Below, piece by piece: positions 42,146-53,329 of a DNA stretch of 62,206 nt. Under the pieces are notes generated by a model that saw only the letters and a list, made by a program, of their open reading frames with translations, was not told the origin of the DNA and did not search any database. Position numbers and translations under genes: made by a program. The stretch is from an uncultured Phascolarctobacterium sp. (lineage in GTDB: Bacteria; Bacillota; Negativicutes; Acidaminococcales; Acidaminococcaceae), in the NCBI RefSeq assembly GCF_900753045.1, contig NZ_CAADXO010000023.1, positions 1 through 62,206 of the forward strand, in the 5' to 3' direction. Position 1 is the first letter of the stretch. Every line of letters begins with the position of its first letter.

Positions 42146-45100
42146 ATGAAGCTAAGTCAAAAAAAGTGGAAGTCACTTATTTCAGGTGTTCTTCTCGCAG
42201 CCAGTGCATCGAGCTTTCTCATAGCACCGGTTTATGCCGCTGATTACAGCAAGCCTCTCATAGGCACGTTGAAAAAGGACAGCGAGATACTGAGTCCGGA
42301 TGGTAATACCGTAGAGGAAAATGACGGTAAACTTATCTATGATTTCCAAGGAAAGGATCATACCTTTACTATTACCAATAAGGATGGTATTACTGCCCGC
42401 AAAGACAGCGTTTATAATAACGTAGGCGCAGACGGCAGCTATGGCACTCTCCATATTTATCAGACAAACGATAAGAGTAATGCCTGGGCCGGTGTAAATG
42501 GTTTTACAGCCAACAAGGGTACTGTTATTGTAAATAGTAATCTGGACATCACTGCTACCTCGGAATATTCTTCTGTTGGTATTGCGGCAGCCAATAAGGG
42601 CAACCTGATTATCAATGGTAATGTAAAAATGCGCACGGATAATGCAGAAAAGCCTTGGGGCATTATTACCGGTAATGTTCATGGTAACGTAGGACCCGGC
42701 GGTGCAACCAGCATGGGTGGCGATGAGAACTATACCGGCGCCCGTTGGCAGCCTGCAGGTATTTCCGTTGACTATACCCGCGGCGATATCACTATCAATG
42801 GTGATGTAGATCTTGCGGTACGCGGTACGGCTGTAAAAACTGATGCTTATCAGGCTGACGGAGATGTAGCCTCTTATGACTTGGCAACAATTTCTCTGCT
42901 GGGCAAATCTATCCGTATCGACACGCCGTACAGAGAAGAAAACTATGTTGAAGGCTTCGGCAAATTCATCGAGCCGTATTATGCTTTAGCAAGCTACGGC
43001 GGTACGATTAATGTCAATGTAAAGAATCAAGAAGCGCAAAACGGCGAGGTAAAAATGGTCGGCAACGTGCTGTCGATGAAGGCCTCCGAATCTGCTGAAA
43101 AGGCGATGGTTTATCGTGACGGTCGCCTTAACATTGGCCTGACCACACAGGATTCCTCCTGGAAGGGTGTAATTGACAATGCCGGTACTGCAAAAGCCGG
43201 TGAAGTAAACCTGTGGCTGCAGAACGGCGCACAATGGATTTACGAAAACGCCTCCCGTAAGGACGGTCTTGATGCAAGCAATCTTGCTGATTACAGCAGA
43301 CCGTACTACGAAAAATATGACGGCATTTCTCATCTGAGCAGTCTTGTCGGCGGTAAGGATAAAGCATCTGCCGGTATTATTAAGGTAAATGACAGCGATC
43401 CTATCCATATTGCCAATGCTGAGGGTGTTACCAAGGTTTGGTATGAGCATGATGATGCTACACCGGGCACTATTATCGGCGGTGATATTAAGGTTATTAA
43501 TGCCAAGACCGGCACCGAAATGATGCTTTACACCGGCAATAACGGCATTACTAAAGGCTTTGCCGAAGGTGATACCGCTGCAGAGAAAAATAATGTCAGC
43601 GAAGTATTGAACTCTCTGGCACATAAGCTGTGGTACATGGCAGGCGACAGCAACCTTGCAGGCAGCGTAGCTATTGCCGAAGGACTGACTGCTTCCTCCG
43701 TAACTATGAAGACTGGCAACATTACCTTTGCTGATGGTGGACAGGGCTTCTATGAATATACTCCTGAGAAAGACGATAAAACTTATGCAACAGGACCGAT
43801 TGTAAAATCCGAAAACATCGGTGAAACACGCGAAAGCGATATCAACGGAGTAGTTTCCGTTAATGTTACCGAAGCTCAGGATAGTGTAGCTTCCAGTGCT
43901 CCCAGTGCTATGTATGCAGCAGGCGAGGCAGAAAGTCCGCTTGTTGTTGATTTACAGGGCCACACCTTGAAGCTCAATGCCAACAATCAAACTGCTAATT
44001 ATGTGTCTACTGTTTACGTTGATGAAAACAAGAGCATGGAGATTAAGGATTCCAAGGGCAATGGTGTGCTGAAGGTTTCCGCCGGTCTCAATGCTGACGG
44101 AAATACAGATACTAAAGCTAAGTATGTCTATGGCATTCGCGTAGGCGAGGCCGGCAACCTTACTGCAAACACCGATGTTGAGATAGACGGAGTAAAATCC
44201 GGTTCTACTCAGCGTGCTTACGGTGTATATGTAAGCACCAAAGGCAATGTTGTATTCGAAAAGGATTTAAGCATCAAGAATGTTTATACAGGCAACAAGG
44301 TTGGACCGAATACGGCCGGTATTTATGCAGACAGTTCTTCAAGTGCAGATGCTCCTGTCAATATCACTGTTAAGGGCAATCTTGATATTGAAAACGTATT
44401 GGGAAGTGCAATCCGTGTATTGAATAGTTCAACTGTATCTACTGCAGGTGCAACTATTAAAGCTGCGGATATGTCTAACGGTACGGATTATAGCCAATAT
44501 TTTGCTTTGCAGGCTAATAAGGGTACCATCAACCTGAATACCGGTGAAGGTATTACTGCCGGAGTTCTGGATGTTACCGGTGACATGAAGGTAACTGATA
44601 ATAAAGCTTCTGTTATCAATGTCAACATGACCAAGGGTTCTCAATGGACAGGCGCGATAAGCAATATTCCCGGCAGTACATATAATGCACCGGCCGGACA
44701 GTTTAATCTGACAATGGCAGAGGGCTCTGTGTGGAATCATGAAACCGGTCGTTCTGTAGATACACTGAAGACAACTTTTGCCGGCAGCAATGTTTCTAAG
44801 CTGGATGGCTCAGGTGTAATCTACCAGAATTCCGACAAAGGCATTACCGTATATGATTATAGCGGTGATACAACAGTTGTTTATGGCCACGATGCCGAAA
44901 ATCCGCTTACCATCAATGGTGGCAATTTCACAGTTAAGACAGCATCTGCCGGTTCCAAGATTACTTTGGTAACCGATAGCCAAGGAATTAATGCCGGCTT
45001 TGAAGCTAATGATACTGCAGTAGAAAAGAATAATGTTAAGGAAGTACTGAACAAGCTGGCTAATAAGCTGTTCTATACCGGCTACAAGGATGCAAATCTT

Positions 45101-48100
45101 GCCGGCGTAGTAAAGATTGCCGATGGTCTGACAGCATCGAGCGTAAGCGCTTCTGTAAAGGCCTCCGGCGATATTACCTTCTCAGACGGCAGCAACGGAA
45201 CCAAAACAGCAGGACAGGGCTTCTATGACTATACTCCGGAAGAAGATAAGCCTGATTACAAGACTGGTGCTATTACCAAGTCGGAAAACATCAGCCTGAA
45301 CCGCGAGGTAGACGATAAGGGTGTTGCTCATATTAATGTAACTGAATCGAATGCCGGTAATAATAAATTTGCCAGTGCAATTTATGCAGGTGAGGAAACA
45401 TCTCCGTCCAAGCCGATGACTGTAAATATGTCCGGTAAAGGTCTGGCTTTGAATGTTGCTCAAACCAGCGGACAGGCAGCGGCTATTTACACAGGCGCTA
45501 ACACCTATATCAAGGTAATCAATCCGTCTGCTGACCAAAAGCTGGCGATTACAGCCAATAATACGGATACCAGAGGCTCTCATGGTATTTACGCTGATGG
45601 TAATGCACATCTGAATATTTCCGGTCCGGTAGAAATTACCGATATTGTTACGAAGGGTGATTCCGCAACCGGCATTAATATCCAGGGGCAGAAGAGCGAG
45701 ATTAATATTGATGGCTCGCTTACAATCAGCAATGTCAAGGGTACTAGAGAACGCGGCGCAGGCATGAATGCTGCAGGTATTCAGGTAACAGGTGACACTT
45801 CCACTGTAACTGTCAGTGGTCCGGTAGATATTACCAGTGTACGCGGCAGTGGCATTAGGCTGACCGGTAAGGATACCAAGGTAGCTGTTGGCGGCGGTAC
45901 CATCACTGCAGCTGAAGACAGCGATAAGTCGCATAATTTCTATGCAGTCCGCGTAGATAAAGGCATGCTGGACATCAACATGAAGGACGGCGCTGCAGGC
46001 GATACTACAACCAAGATTACCGGTGATATGTACGCAACCGGCCAATATGGCAAGAAGGTTGTAGAATACACCGGTGGCGAGCTGATTAACTGGAATGATG
46101 CAGGCATTCTCAATGTTGCTTTGACTGATAAGGATTCCTTCTGGAAGGGCGTTGCGGCTTATGACCAGTATAATGATGACTATGGCAGTGGCGGCAACAC
46201 CACGCATGATATCGGCCAGTTCAACCTGTATCTGCAAAACGGTGCAACCTGGACCAACGAACAGCAGTCGCATGTGACAACTACAACCATAGCGTCCAAA
46301 AATCCTGTATGGACAGGCAGCACGCTGGCAACACTGCATGGCGGAAGCAGTGCGGCAAACGCAGGCCTGATTTACCAAAAGGATAATAATCCGATTTCTG
46401 TTGTAGATTACAGCGGTCACACTACTGTTTTCTATAATCATGATGCTAGTGATCCGACCAAGATTATCGGCGGCGATTTCAATATCACTAATGCAGCAAA
46501 GGGTTCTGCTATCACCTTTATAACGGATAATACCGGCATTACCTCCGGCTGGAACGAGAATGATGCCGGCGCAGATAAGGATAATGTTGCCAATGTATTG
46601 AACAACCTGGCAGGCAAGCTGTTCTATAAGAGCTACGCTGATGGCAACCTTGCCGGTGTTGTTAAGATTGCCGACGGTTTGACAGCTTCTTCCGCAGCAT
46701 TGAAGACCGGCGATATTTCCTTCTCTACCGAAGACAGCGGTACCAAGACACCCGGTCAGGGCTACTATGAGTATAAACCGTCCGGCGAGAAGCCTGAGTA
46801 TAATACCGGCGCTATCAAAAAGTCCGAGGATATCAGCAAAACACGTGAGCTTAATGCCAACGGCGTTGCCGATGTTAAGGTAACCGAGCCTACCATTCTT
46901 GATGGCTACAGCAAATTTGCTGCTGCTCTTTATGCGGATGATCCTACCGAAGCGATGACAGTAAAAATGGCAGGCAAAGGTTTGGCTTTGAGCTCTGTTG
47001 TAGAAGAGGGCGCGCAGGCTGCAGGCATTTTTGTAGCTAACGGTGCGAATATCACTGTTGCTAATCCGTCCGCAGAGCAAAAACTCGCTATTACTGCAAC
47101 CAATAACAGCACCTACGGTGCTTACGGTATTTTCGTGAAGGGCACCGGTGCTAAGCTGAACATTTCCGGTCCGGTTGAAATTAACGATGTTACCACGAAG
47201 GGTGCTGCTGTCGGCGGCGTTCTGGTACGCGGTCAGAATACCGATGTTGTTATCGACGGCCCGCTGAAAATCAGCAACGTACAGGCAGCAGCTGATAACG
47301 GACAAGGCATCAACGGCTCCGGTATCGGTGTAACCGGTCTGGGCTCTACCGTTACTGTTAACGGTCTGGTAGATATCAGCGGTATTCACGGCAGTGCTAT
47401 CCTGCTGAAGGAGGTTGGCAACAAGGTATCCGTTGGCGGCGGCAATATCGCAGCAGCGGCAGACAGCGACAAATCGCACAACTATTATGCAGCTCGTGTT
47501 GAAAGAGGTACGCTTGATATCAACATGAAGGACGGCGTTGCCGGTGATACTACTACCACCATCAGCGGTGATATGTATATCAACTGTCTGCATGGCATGA
47601 AGCCACCTTCCCTTGGCAGCGAAGAGCTTGTTGAGTATAAAGAGGAAGGCGTTCTTAATGTGGCTCTGACTGATGCCAACTCCTCTTGGACAGGCGTTGC
47701 AGCTCATGAGAAATATAAAACTGACAAGCATCAATATGGCTATGATATGCATGATGTCGGCGAATTCAATCTCTATCTGCAGAACGGCGCAACCTGGACT
47801 AACGAACAGCAATCTCACGTTACTACCACGACCATGGCGGACAAGAATCCGATTTGGGACGGCAGTACACTGGCGAGCCTCCACGGCGGCAGTGATGCGG
47901 CACATGCAGGCAATATCTTCCAAAAGGACAGCAAAAACATAACCATCGAAAATTACAGCGGCAACACCAATATTTTCTATGCTCATGAGGGTAATGGCGA
48001 AGCAGCTGAAAACTATAAAGCAGGCGATACTGTTATCAAGAGTGCTGCCAAAGACTCTGTTGTAAGCCTGATTACCGATAATACGGGTATCACTATGGGC

Positions 48101-51100
48101 AATAAAGAAAGTGTAGCAAATGTACTGAATGCCTTGGCAGGCAAGCTTACCTACACCAATTTTGCAACCGGTGAAAAGAATCTGAAGGGTTATGTAAAGA
48201 TTGCGGATGGCCTGACAGCTTCCTCCGCAGCTCTGAAGACCGGCGATATTTCCTTCTCTACCGAAACAACAGGTACCAAGACACCCGGCCAGGGCTATTA
48301 TGAATATGATGCAGTGGCCGAAAATACCTTTACCGATAAAATTACCGGAGGTAATGATAAGAAGTATGTAGAGGCTGGTATTGAAAAAGAAAAAGGTATT
48401 TACGATTTTACCGATAATACAATTATTAATGTAACTAAGGGTGACTATAGTTCTGAGTTGGGCGCTATTGAATCCAGCGGCGGCCCGATTACCATTAATG
48501 CCGACGGACAAAATCTGGACGTATCCTACCATGTTCTTAAAGGCAGCAATGTTGCACGGGCGGTAGCTACCGGCCTCAGCTACGGGAAGTCAAAGGATAT
48601 TACCGTTAAGGCTAAGAGCCTGAAGCTTAGCACTGATACCACAGGCTTCTATGGCCAAGGTGTTTATGCAACCGGCGGTAAGATTACCATTGACGCAGAC
48701 ACAACCATTACTACATCTGCTCAGACAGAAAGCAATGGTATTTACAGCGGCAGCGGCGGTACTGTTACCGTGAACGGCAATCTGGATATCAAAAAAGATA
48801 GCAAGGCAGCCAATTACATTGCGCTGAAGTCTGACGATAATGGAGTTATCAACGTCAATGTTAAGAATGGCAAGGCAGGCAACGGTATTGTCAAGATTGA
48901 TGGTGACGTCTTAACTAAGTCTGCAGAAACCTATGATTATTGGGAAGATGAAACAACTTCTACTTCTTCTACCGTTAATCTGGCATTGCAGGGCGCAGAC
49001 AGCTCCTGGAACGGTCGCAGCCTGTACGAGGTTACTTCTTCCGGCGATGACAAGACAGGCTACGGCAACTTCAACCTGTGGCTGACAGATGGTGCAACCT
49101 GGACTAACGAGAAGAATGGCAAGGATGTTCCGAACGGTTTTGCAGGCAGCCATGTAACCGCCTTTACCGGCGGCGCTGATGCAGCACATGCAGGCAATAT
49201 CTTCCAAAAGGACAGCAAGAACCTGACTATTGATAAATACAGCGGCAACACCAATATCTTCTACGCACATGAAGGCAACGGCGAAGCAGCTGCCAACTAC
49301 AAGGCAGGCGACACAATTATTAAAGCAGCAGCAGTAGGTTCTGCGGTAAGCCTGATTACCGACAATACCGGCGTTGCTATGGAAAATGCCAACAGTGTAG
49401 CCAACGTACTGAATGCATTGGCAGGCAAGCTTACCTACAGTAATTTCGCCAAAGGTGAAAAGAATCTCACTGGCGTTGTGAAGATTGCTGATGGCCTGAC
49501 AGCTTCCTCCGCAGAATTAAAGACCGGCGATATCAGCTTTAATGATGCAGGCAAGGGTTTCTACGATTATACTCCTTTGGATCCTTCCCACATCACCGAT
49601 AAAATTACCGGCGCTCTTGATGAAACGTATGTGAAGCTGGGTATTGAAAAAGAAGAAGGTATCTACAACTTCAGTATTGATACGACTATCGATGTTACCA
49701 AGGGCAAGGATACAAACCTTACAGCTATCGGCTCCAACGGCGGGCCTGTTACCATCAATGCAGATGGCAAGGCTTTGGATGTTTCCTTCCATGCTACCGA
49801 AGGCAATTATGCGGCCCGTGCGGTTGCTTCCATCAAGTACGGCACAGGTGAGGATATCACTATCAAAGCAGGCAGCCTGAAGCTCAGTGCTGACACCGTC
49901 GGCGATGAAAGCCAAGGCATTTTCGCTATGTCCGGTTCCACCATTACCATCGATGCGGATACTGCTATTACTACCTCTGCGAAGAAGGACAGCAACGGTA
50001 TTTTTGCCGGCAGAAGAGGCACTGTCAACATGACAGGCAACCTGGAAATCAATGAGGATACCGGTGCAGAAAAATACTATGCACTCAAGACCGACAGCAA
50101 CGGTATTATCAATGCCAACGTTAAGGATGGTGCTGCAGGTGACGGCATCGTCAAGATTAACGGCGATATCTACACAAAATCCGTAGCAAGCTATGACCGT
50201 TGGGATGATGAAACCACCATCACCGCTACTACCATTAATTTGGCTCTGAAGGGTGCGGACAGCTTCTGGAACGGCCGCAGTCTGTACAATGCTTCTGTAG
50301 CAGGCAGCGATACCACCAGCTACGGCAACTTCAACCTGTGGCTGGCAGATGGTGCAACCTGGAATAACGAGAAGAATGGCAAAGAGGTTCCGAACGGATT
50401 TAACGGCAGCCATGTAACCGGCTTTACCGGTGGCGCTGATGCAGCACATGCAGGCAATATCTTCCAAAAGGACAGCAAGAATCTGACTATTGATAAATAC
50501 AGCGGCAATACCAATATCTTCTACGCACACGAAGGCAACGGTGAAGCAACTGCCAACTACAAAGCAGGCGACACCATTATCAAGCATGCGGCAGAAGGCT
50601 CTGTAGTATCCATGATTACTGATAACAGCGGTATTGCAATGGATAACGAATACAGCATAGCTAATGTGCTGAACGCATTGGCAGGCAAGCTCACCTATAG
50701 CAATTTTGTTGACGGTGAAAAGAACCTGACAGGCTATGTGAAGATTGCCGATGGCCTGACCGCAAGCAGCAAGGCTATGCAGACCGGCGATATCTCCTTC
50801 AGCAGCGAGGACGGCAAGGGCAGCCTGAAGGATGGCTCCATTGCTCCGGGCCTCACTTATCCGGAAACCCAGACTCCTGAAAGCAGCAAGCTCAACAACG
50901 CTATTACCGGTGATGCCAAGGCTGATTACAACTATAAGAAGAATGGTATTTTGAAGGCAGACGGTAAATACATCTTCACTCAGAATCCTTCTGTAATAGA
51001 GGTTAGCGAAGGTGCTGCAGTAGATGTAAATGGTAAAGATGTTGAAATCGATACCACCAATGCTTTGCTGGAGCTGAAGGGTAAGGATGCAGGCATCAAT

Positions 51101-52921
51101 GCGGTTGACGCAAACGTTAATATCAAGGGCGATACCAACATCAGCGGTGAAACCGGTATTATTGCGAATAACAGCAATGTAGCCATGGCAGGCGGCAGCA
51201 AAATTATCGGCAGAGGCGGTAAAGCAATTTCCGCACTCGGCGGCGGTAAGGTACGCATCGACAGCAATCTCCCGCTGTACATCAGAGGCCTCATTTATGC
51301 TAGAAGCGGCCAAATTTATCTGAAGGGCGGCAATGGCAGCAATATTGAAGGCGACCTGGAAGCAAGCGACGGCGGCGAAGTTGATGTTAATCTGAGCGGC
51401 GACGGAAATGTTATGTGGGGTGCTTACAGGACTGACGAAAACAGCTGCGTTAAAGTATATATTGATGAGGGCGCAACCTGGAACCTTACCGATGGTGAGG
51501 ATGAAACTAAGACTGAGGGCAAATCCCTGGTGAGAATGGCCAAGGATGCTGCAGCTCCGGAAACCGGCCTGATTGTTAAGGGCGGTGCAACCGATAAGCA
51601 GAGCGGTTTCCTTAATATGACCAATAGAAGCAAGACTCTGGATATCGCTCATTACAGCGGTTGGGAAACTATTATCTATAACCATGAGGGTGCAGGCGAT
51701 AAGGTTACCGACTACAAATCCGGCAATACCATTATCAGCAATGCTGATAAGGATTCCGGCGTAATCCTGTCCACCGACAACAGCGGCATTACCATGAATG
51801 ACAAGAGTGCTGTTGAAGCGACACTGGCAGCATTGGCACAGAAGGTTACCTATAAGGATCATGAAGCGAACGGTGCTAACATGACCGGTAAGGTACAGAT
51901 TGCCGAAGGCCTGACATCATCCAGCGCAAGCCAATATATCGGCAAGCTGCACTGGGATGCAAACGGCGTAGGCCAGTATGATAAGGACAGCATTAACTGG
52001 AAGGAAATTTACAACGGCGATTATGAAACCCTGGTAATGAAGGGCGTAAGAAGCGCTGCAACTACCTCAATGCACAGCTGGCGCGACAACATGCAGGATA
52101 TCTACACAGGTGCAGACCTGGCTGACGAGGACGGCATCTTTGTTAAGGCTCTTGGCGGCAAGACCAGCTCCGATGTTAAGGGCGTTAGAGATGACAACAC
52201 CTACCGTGGTGTACAGGTTGGCTTTGACAAAGCTCTGGCAAATGGTTGGCATGCAGGCGTAGCCTTCGACTACCGCGACGGCGATTCTGATTATCTGCTG
52301 GGCGGCAAGGGCGACAACCAGCTCTACAGCTTGGGCGTATACGGTGTTAAAACCTTTGACGACCAGTCCTATCTGCGCGTAGCAGCTAAAGCGGGCCGCG
52401 TTGAAAACGAATATGATGTTTACAACGAAATCCGCAGCCTGAAGCTGCATGGTGATTATAAAGCAAACGCTTATGGCCTGACTATGGAATACGGCAAGAC
52501 CTTCGGCAGCGAAGCAAGCTACTTCACTCCGAAAGCACAGCTGACCTGGTCTCAGGTAGGCAGCAAGGATTACACTGCCCATACTCCTAACGACAGCATG
52601 AGAATCGGTCAGGACTCTTACAGCAGTCTGGTAGCACGCTTTGGCGTTGAAGCAGGCGCTAAGAGCGAAAAAGGCCGTGTATACGTTGGTTTGTACGGTG
52701 CGCACGAATTCAACGGCGATATCAGCGCAAGCTACTTTGCTAAGGATGGCGGCACTAAGCACACCAGCTTCGACGGCAAGGATACCTGGATGGAAATGAG
52801 CATCGGCGGCAGCTATGATCTGAGCGACAACTGCCATATCTATGCAGACTTTGCCAAAGACTTCGGCGGCGACTTTGAGCGCAAGTGGAAGGCAAGTGCA
52901 GGCCTGCGCTTCGAATTCTAA
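42146..52921 (+). CDS. Giant autotransporter (type V secretion) surface protein, cobalamin-riboswitch controlled
   Basis: A 3591-residue autotransporter. The N-terminus MKLSQKKWKSLISG-VLLAASAS is a signal peptide cleaved near VYA-AD. A passenger of about 3250 residues follows, rich in Gly, Asn, Asp and Thr, in beta-helix-like style, with at least seven copies of a module centred on NVLNALAGKLTY and VKIADGLTASS. Residues about 3297-3591 form the autotransporter beta-barrel, from AATTSMHSWRDN to the terminal beta-signal GLRFEF. The frame is open from 41978, but GGGGG before ATG 42146 and the signal peptide fix the start. It is transcribed behind cobalamin riboswitch 1, so it is expected to be made when B12 is scarce. 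Passenger function is unknown: adhesin or corrinoid-binding surface protein. Confidence 0.9.
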   Translation: MKLSQKKWKSLISGVLLAASASSFLIAPVYAADYSKPLIGTLKKDSEILSPDGNTVEENDGKLIYDFQGKDHTFTITNKDGITARKDSVYNNVGADGSYGTLHIYQTNDKSNAWAGVNGFTANKGTVIVNSNLDITATSEYSSVGIAAANKGNLIINGNVKMRTDNAEKPWGIITGNVHGNVGPGGATSMGGDENYTGARWQPAGISVDYTRGDITINGDVDLAVRGTAVKTDAYQADGDVASYDLATISLLGKSIRIDTPYREENYVEGFGKFIEPYYALASYGGTINVNVKNQEAQNGEVKMVGNVLSMKASESAEKAMVYRDGRLNIGLTTQDSSWKGVIDNAGTAKAGEVNLWLQNGAQWIYENASRKDGLDASNLADYSRPYYEKYDGISHLSSLVGGKDKASAGIIKVNDSDPIHIANAEGVTKVWYEHDDATPGTIIGGDIKVINAKTGTEMMLYTGNNGITKGFAEGDTAAEKNNVSEVLNSLAHKLWYMAGDSNLAGSVAIAEGLTASSVTMKTGNITFADGGQGFYEYTPEKDDKTYATGPIVKSENIGETRESDINGVVSVNVTEAQDSVASSAPSAMYAAGEAESPLVVDLQGHTLKLNANNQTANYVSTVYVDENKSMEIKDSKGNGVLKVSAGLNADGNTDTKAKYVYGIRVGEAGNLTANTDVEIDGVKSGSTQRAYGVYVSTKGNVVFEKDLSIKNVYTGNKVGPNTAGIYADSSSSADAPVNITVKGNLDIENVLGSAIRVLNSSTVSTAGATIKAADMSNGTDYSQYFALQANKGTINLNTGEGITAGVLDVTGDMKVTDNKASVINVNMTKGSQWTGAISNIPGSTYNAPAGQFNLTMAEGSVWNHETGRSVDTLKTTFAGSNVSKLDGSGVIYQNSDKGITVYDYSGDTTVVYGHDAENPLTINGGNFTVKTASAGSKITLVTDSQGINAGFEANDTAVEKNNVKEVLNKLANKLFYTGYKDANLAGVVKIADGLTASSVSASVKASGDITFSDGSNGTKTAGQGFYDYTPEEDKPDYKTGAITKSENISLNREVDDKGVAHINVTESNAGNNKFASAIYAGEETSPSKPMTVNMSGKGLALNVAQTSGQAAAIYTGANTYIKVINPSADQKLAITANNTDTRGSHGIYADGNAHLNISGPVEITDIVTKGDSATGINIQGQKSEINIDGSLTISNVKGTRERGAGMNAAGIQVTGDTSTVTVSGPVDITSVRGSGIRLTGKDTKVAVGGGTITAAEDSDKSHNFYAVRVDKGMLDINMKDGAAGDTTTKITGDMYATGQYGKKVVEYTGGELINWNDAGILNVALTDKDSFWKGVAAYDQYNDDYGSGGNTTHDIGQFNLYLQNGATWTNEQQSHVTTTTIASKNPVWTGSTLATLHGGSSAANAGLIYQKDNNPISVVDYSGHTTVFYNHDASDPTKIIGGDFNITNAAKGSAITFITDNTGITSGWNENDAGADKDNVANVLNNLAGKLFYKSYADGNLAGVVKIADGLTASSAALKTGDISFSTEDSGTKTPGQGYYEYKPSGEKPEYNTGAIKKSEDISKTRELNANGVADVKVTEPTILDGYSKFAAALYADDPTEAMTVKMAGKGLALSSVVEEGAQAAGIFVANGANITVANPSAEQKLAITATNNSTYGAYGIFVKGTGAKLNISGPVEINDVTTKGAAVGGVLVRGQNTDVVIDGPLKISNVQAAADNGQGINGSGIGVTGLGSTVTVNGLVDISGIHGSAILLKEVGNKVSVGGGNIAAAADSDKSHNYYAARVERGTLDINMKDGVAGDTTTTISGDMYINCLHGMKPPSLGSEELVEYKEEGVLNVALTDANSSWTGVAAHEKYKTDKHQYGYDMHDVGEFNLYLQNGATWTNEQQSHVTTTTMADKNPIWDGSTLASLHGGSDAAHAGNIFQKDSKNITIENYSGNTNIFYAHEGNGEAAENYKAGDTVIKSAAKDSVVSLITDNTGITMGNKESVANVLNALAGKLTYTNFATGEKNLKGYVKIADGLTASSAALKTGDISFSTETTGTKTPGQGYYEYDAVAENTFTDKITGGNDKKYVEAGIEKEKGIYDFTDNTIINVTKGDYSSELGAIESSGGPITINADGQNLDVSYHVLKGSNVARAVATGLSYGKSKDITVKAKSLKLSTDTTGFYGQGVYATGGKITIDADTTITTSAQTESNGIYSGSGGTVTVNGNLDIKKDSKAANYIALKSDDNGVINVNVKNGKAGNGIVKIDGDVLTKSAETYDYWEDETTSTSSTVNLALQGADSSWNGRSLYEVTSSGDDKTGYGNFNLWLTDGATWTNEKNGKDVPNGFAGSHVTAFTGGADAAHAGNIFQKDSKNLTIDKYSGNTNIFYAHEGNGEAAANYKAGDTIIKAAAVGSAVSLITDNTGVAMENANSVANVLNALAGKLTYSNFAKGEKNLTGVVKIADGLTASSAELKTGDISFNDAGKGFYDYTPLDPSHITDKITGALDETYVKLGIEKEEGIYNFSIDTTIDVTKGKDTNLTAIGSNGGPVTINADGKALDVSFHATEGNYAARAVASIKYGTGEDITIKAGSLKLSADTVGDESQGIFAMSGSTITIDADTAITTSAKKDSNGIFAGRRGTVNMTGNLEINEDTGAEKYYALKTDSNGIINANVKDGAAGDGIVKINGDIYTKSVASYDRWDDETTITATTINLALKGADSFWNGRSLYNASVAGSDTTSYGNFNLWLADGATWNNEKNGKEVPNGFNGSHVTGFTGGADAAHAGNIFQKDSKNLTIDKYSGNTNIFYAHEGNGEATANYKAGDTIIKHAAEGSVVSMITDNSGIAMDNEYSIANVLNALAGKLTYSNFVDGEKNLTGYVKIADGLTASSKAMQTGDISFSSEDGKGSLKDGSIAPGLTYPETQTPESSKLNNAITGDAKADYNYKKNGILKADGKYIFTQNPSVIEVSEGAAVDVNGKDVEIDTTNALLELKGKDAGINAVDANVNIKGDTNISGETGIIANNSNVAMAGGSKIIGRGGKAISALGGGKVRIDSNLPLYIRGLIYARSGQIYLKGGNGSNIEGDLEASDGGEVDVNLSGDGNVMWGAYRTDENSCVKVYIDEGATWNLTDGEDETKTEGKSLVRMAKDAAAPETGLIVKGGATDKQSGFLNMTNRSKTLDIAHYSGWETIIYNHEGAGDKVTDYKSGNTIISNADKDSGVILSTDNSGITMNDKSAVEATLAALAQKVTYKDHEANGANMTGKVQIAEGLTSSSASQYIGKLHWDANGVGQYDKDSINWKEIYNGDYETLVMKGVRSAATTSMHSWRDNMQDIYTGADLADEDGIFVKALGGKTSSDVKGVRDDNTYRGVQVGFDKALANGWHAGVAFDYRDGDSDYLLGGKGDNQLYSLGVYGVKTFDDQSYLRVAAKAGRVENEYDVYNEIRSLKLHGDYKANAYGLTMEYGKTFGSEASYFTPKAQLTWSQVGSKDYTAHTPNDSMRIGQDSYSSLVARFGVEAGAKSEKGRVYVGLYGAHEFNGDISASYFAKDGGTKHTSFDGKDTWMEMSIGGSYDLSDNCHIYADFAKDFGGDFERKWKASAGLRFEF
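43588..51955 (+). repeat. Seven-copy passenger module repeats in the giant autotransporter
   Basis: The module block (helical VLN-LA-KL-Y, then NL-G-V-IA-GLTASS) recurs near 43588, 45034, 46580, 48112, 49396, 50656 and 51810. Spacing is about 1450-1550 bases for the first units and 1150-1290 for the later ones. Nucleotide identity is high between neighbouring copies, for example the tract encoding AGNIFQKDSKN near 47910, 49190 and 50450. The same module occurs in the two other autotransporters. Confidence 0.85.
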
Positions 52922-52958
52922 TATCTTAAACAGATTATTTCCCCTTCTTTTATAAACG

Positions 52959-52989
52959 GGCTGTGGCGCTTCAAGGCAGCGCCGCAGCC
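52959..52989 (+). other. GC-rich hairpin after the giant autotransporter
   Basis: GGCTGTGGCGCT pairs with AGCGCCGCAGCC (one mismatch) around TCAAGGC. No T-run follows, so it may stabilise the mRNA 3' end. Confidence 0.6.
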
Positions 52990-53038
52990 ACCTCCAAAAA
53001 CTTATAAAACTAATAATTTAAAAATCGGAAAAAACAAG

Positions 53039-53078
53039 AAAACAGCTATCTGTCGGCAAGCAGATAGCTGTTTTATCT
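53039..53078. terminator. Intrinsic terminator after the giant autotransporter
   Basis: AAAACAGCTATCTG pairs perfectly with CAGATAGCTGTTTT around an 8-base loop, with T residues at the end. Confidence 0.9.
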
Positions 53079-53172
53079 TTATAGTACAGAGAAAGCATAG
53101 TTAACCGGTGCTATGTGATTATGTTTACGCTTTTGAGTATAGAGTAAATACGCAATAAATTCAGTTTTTTAC

Positions 53173-53201
53173 TTGACGTAGCACGCTATATATGGTAGAC
53201 T
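53173..53201 (+). promoter_or_regulatory. Promoter upstream of cobalamin riboswitch 2
   Basis: TTGACG (53173-53178), a 17-base spacer and TAGACT (53196-53201). Confidence 0.6.
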
Positions 53202-53329
53202 CTATATGATAAAAAATACCAATAACAGAAAAATGTAAGTAATACACCCCTGAGAAAAATTGTTCTTTACAAAAGGAAAAAATTACTACTGCTTTGTTAT
53301 TAAAAAATTATAGAATTATAAGCGATCAG

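Noticed and set aside
45182..48532. A 1116-codon open frame antisense to the giant autotransporter
   Set aside because: It mirrors the repeat structure and codon bias of the sense gene, has no ribosome site or recognisable protein features, and the sense frame is clearly coding.
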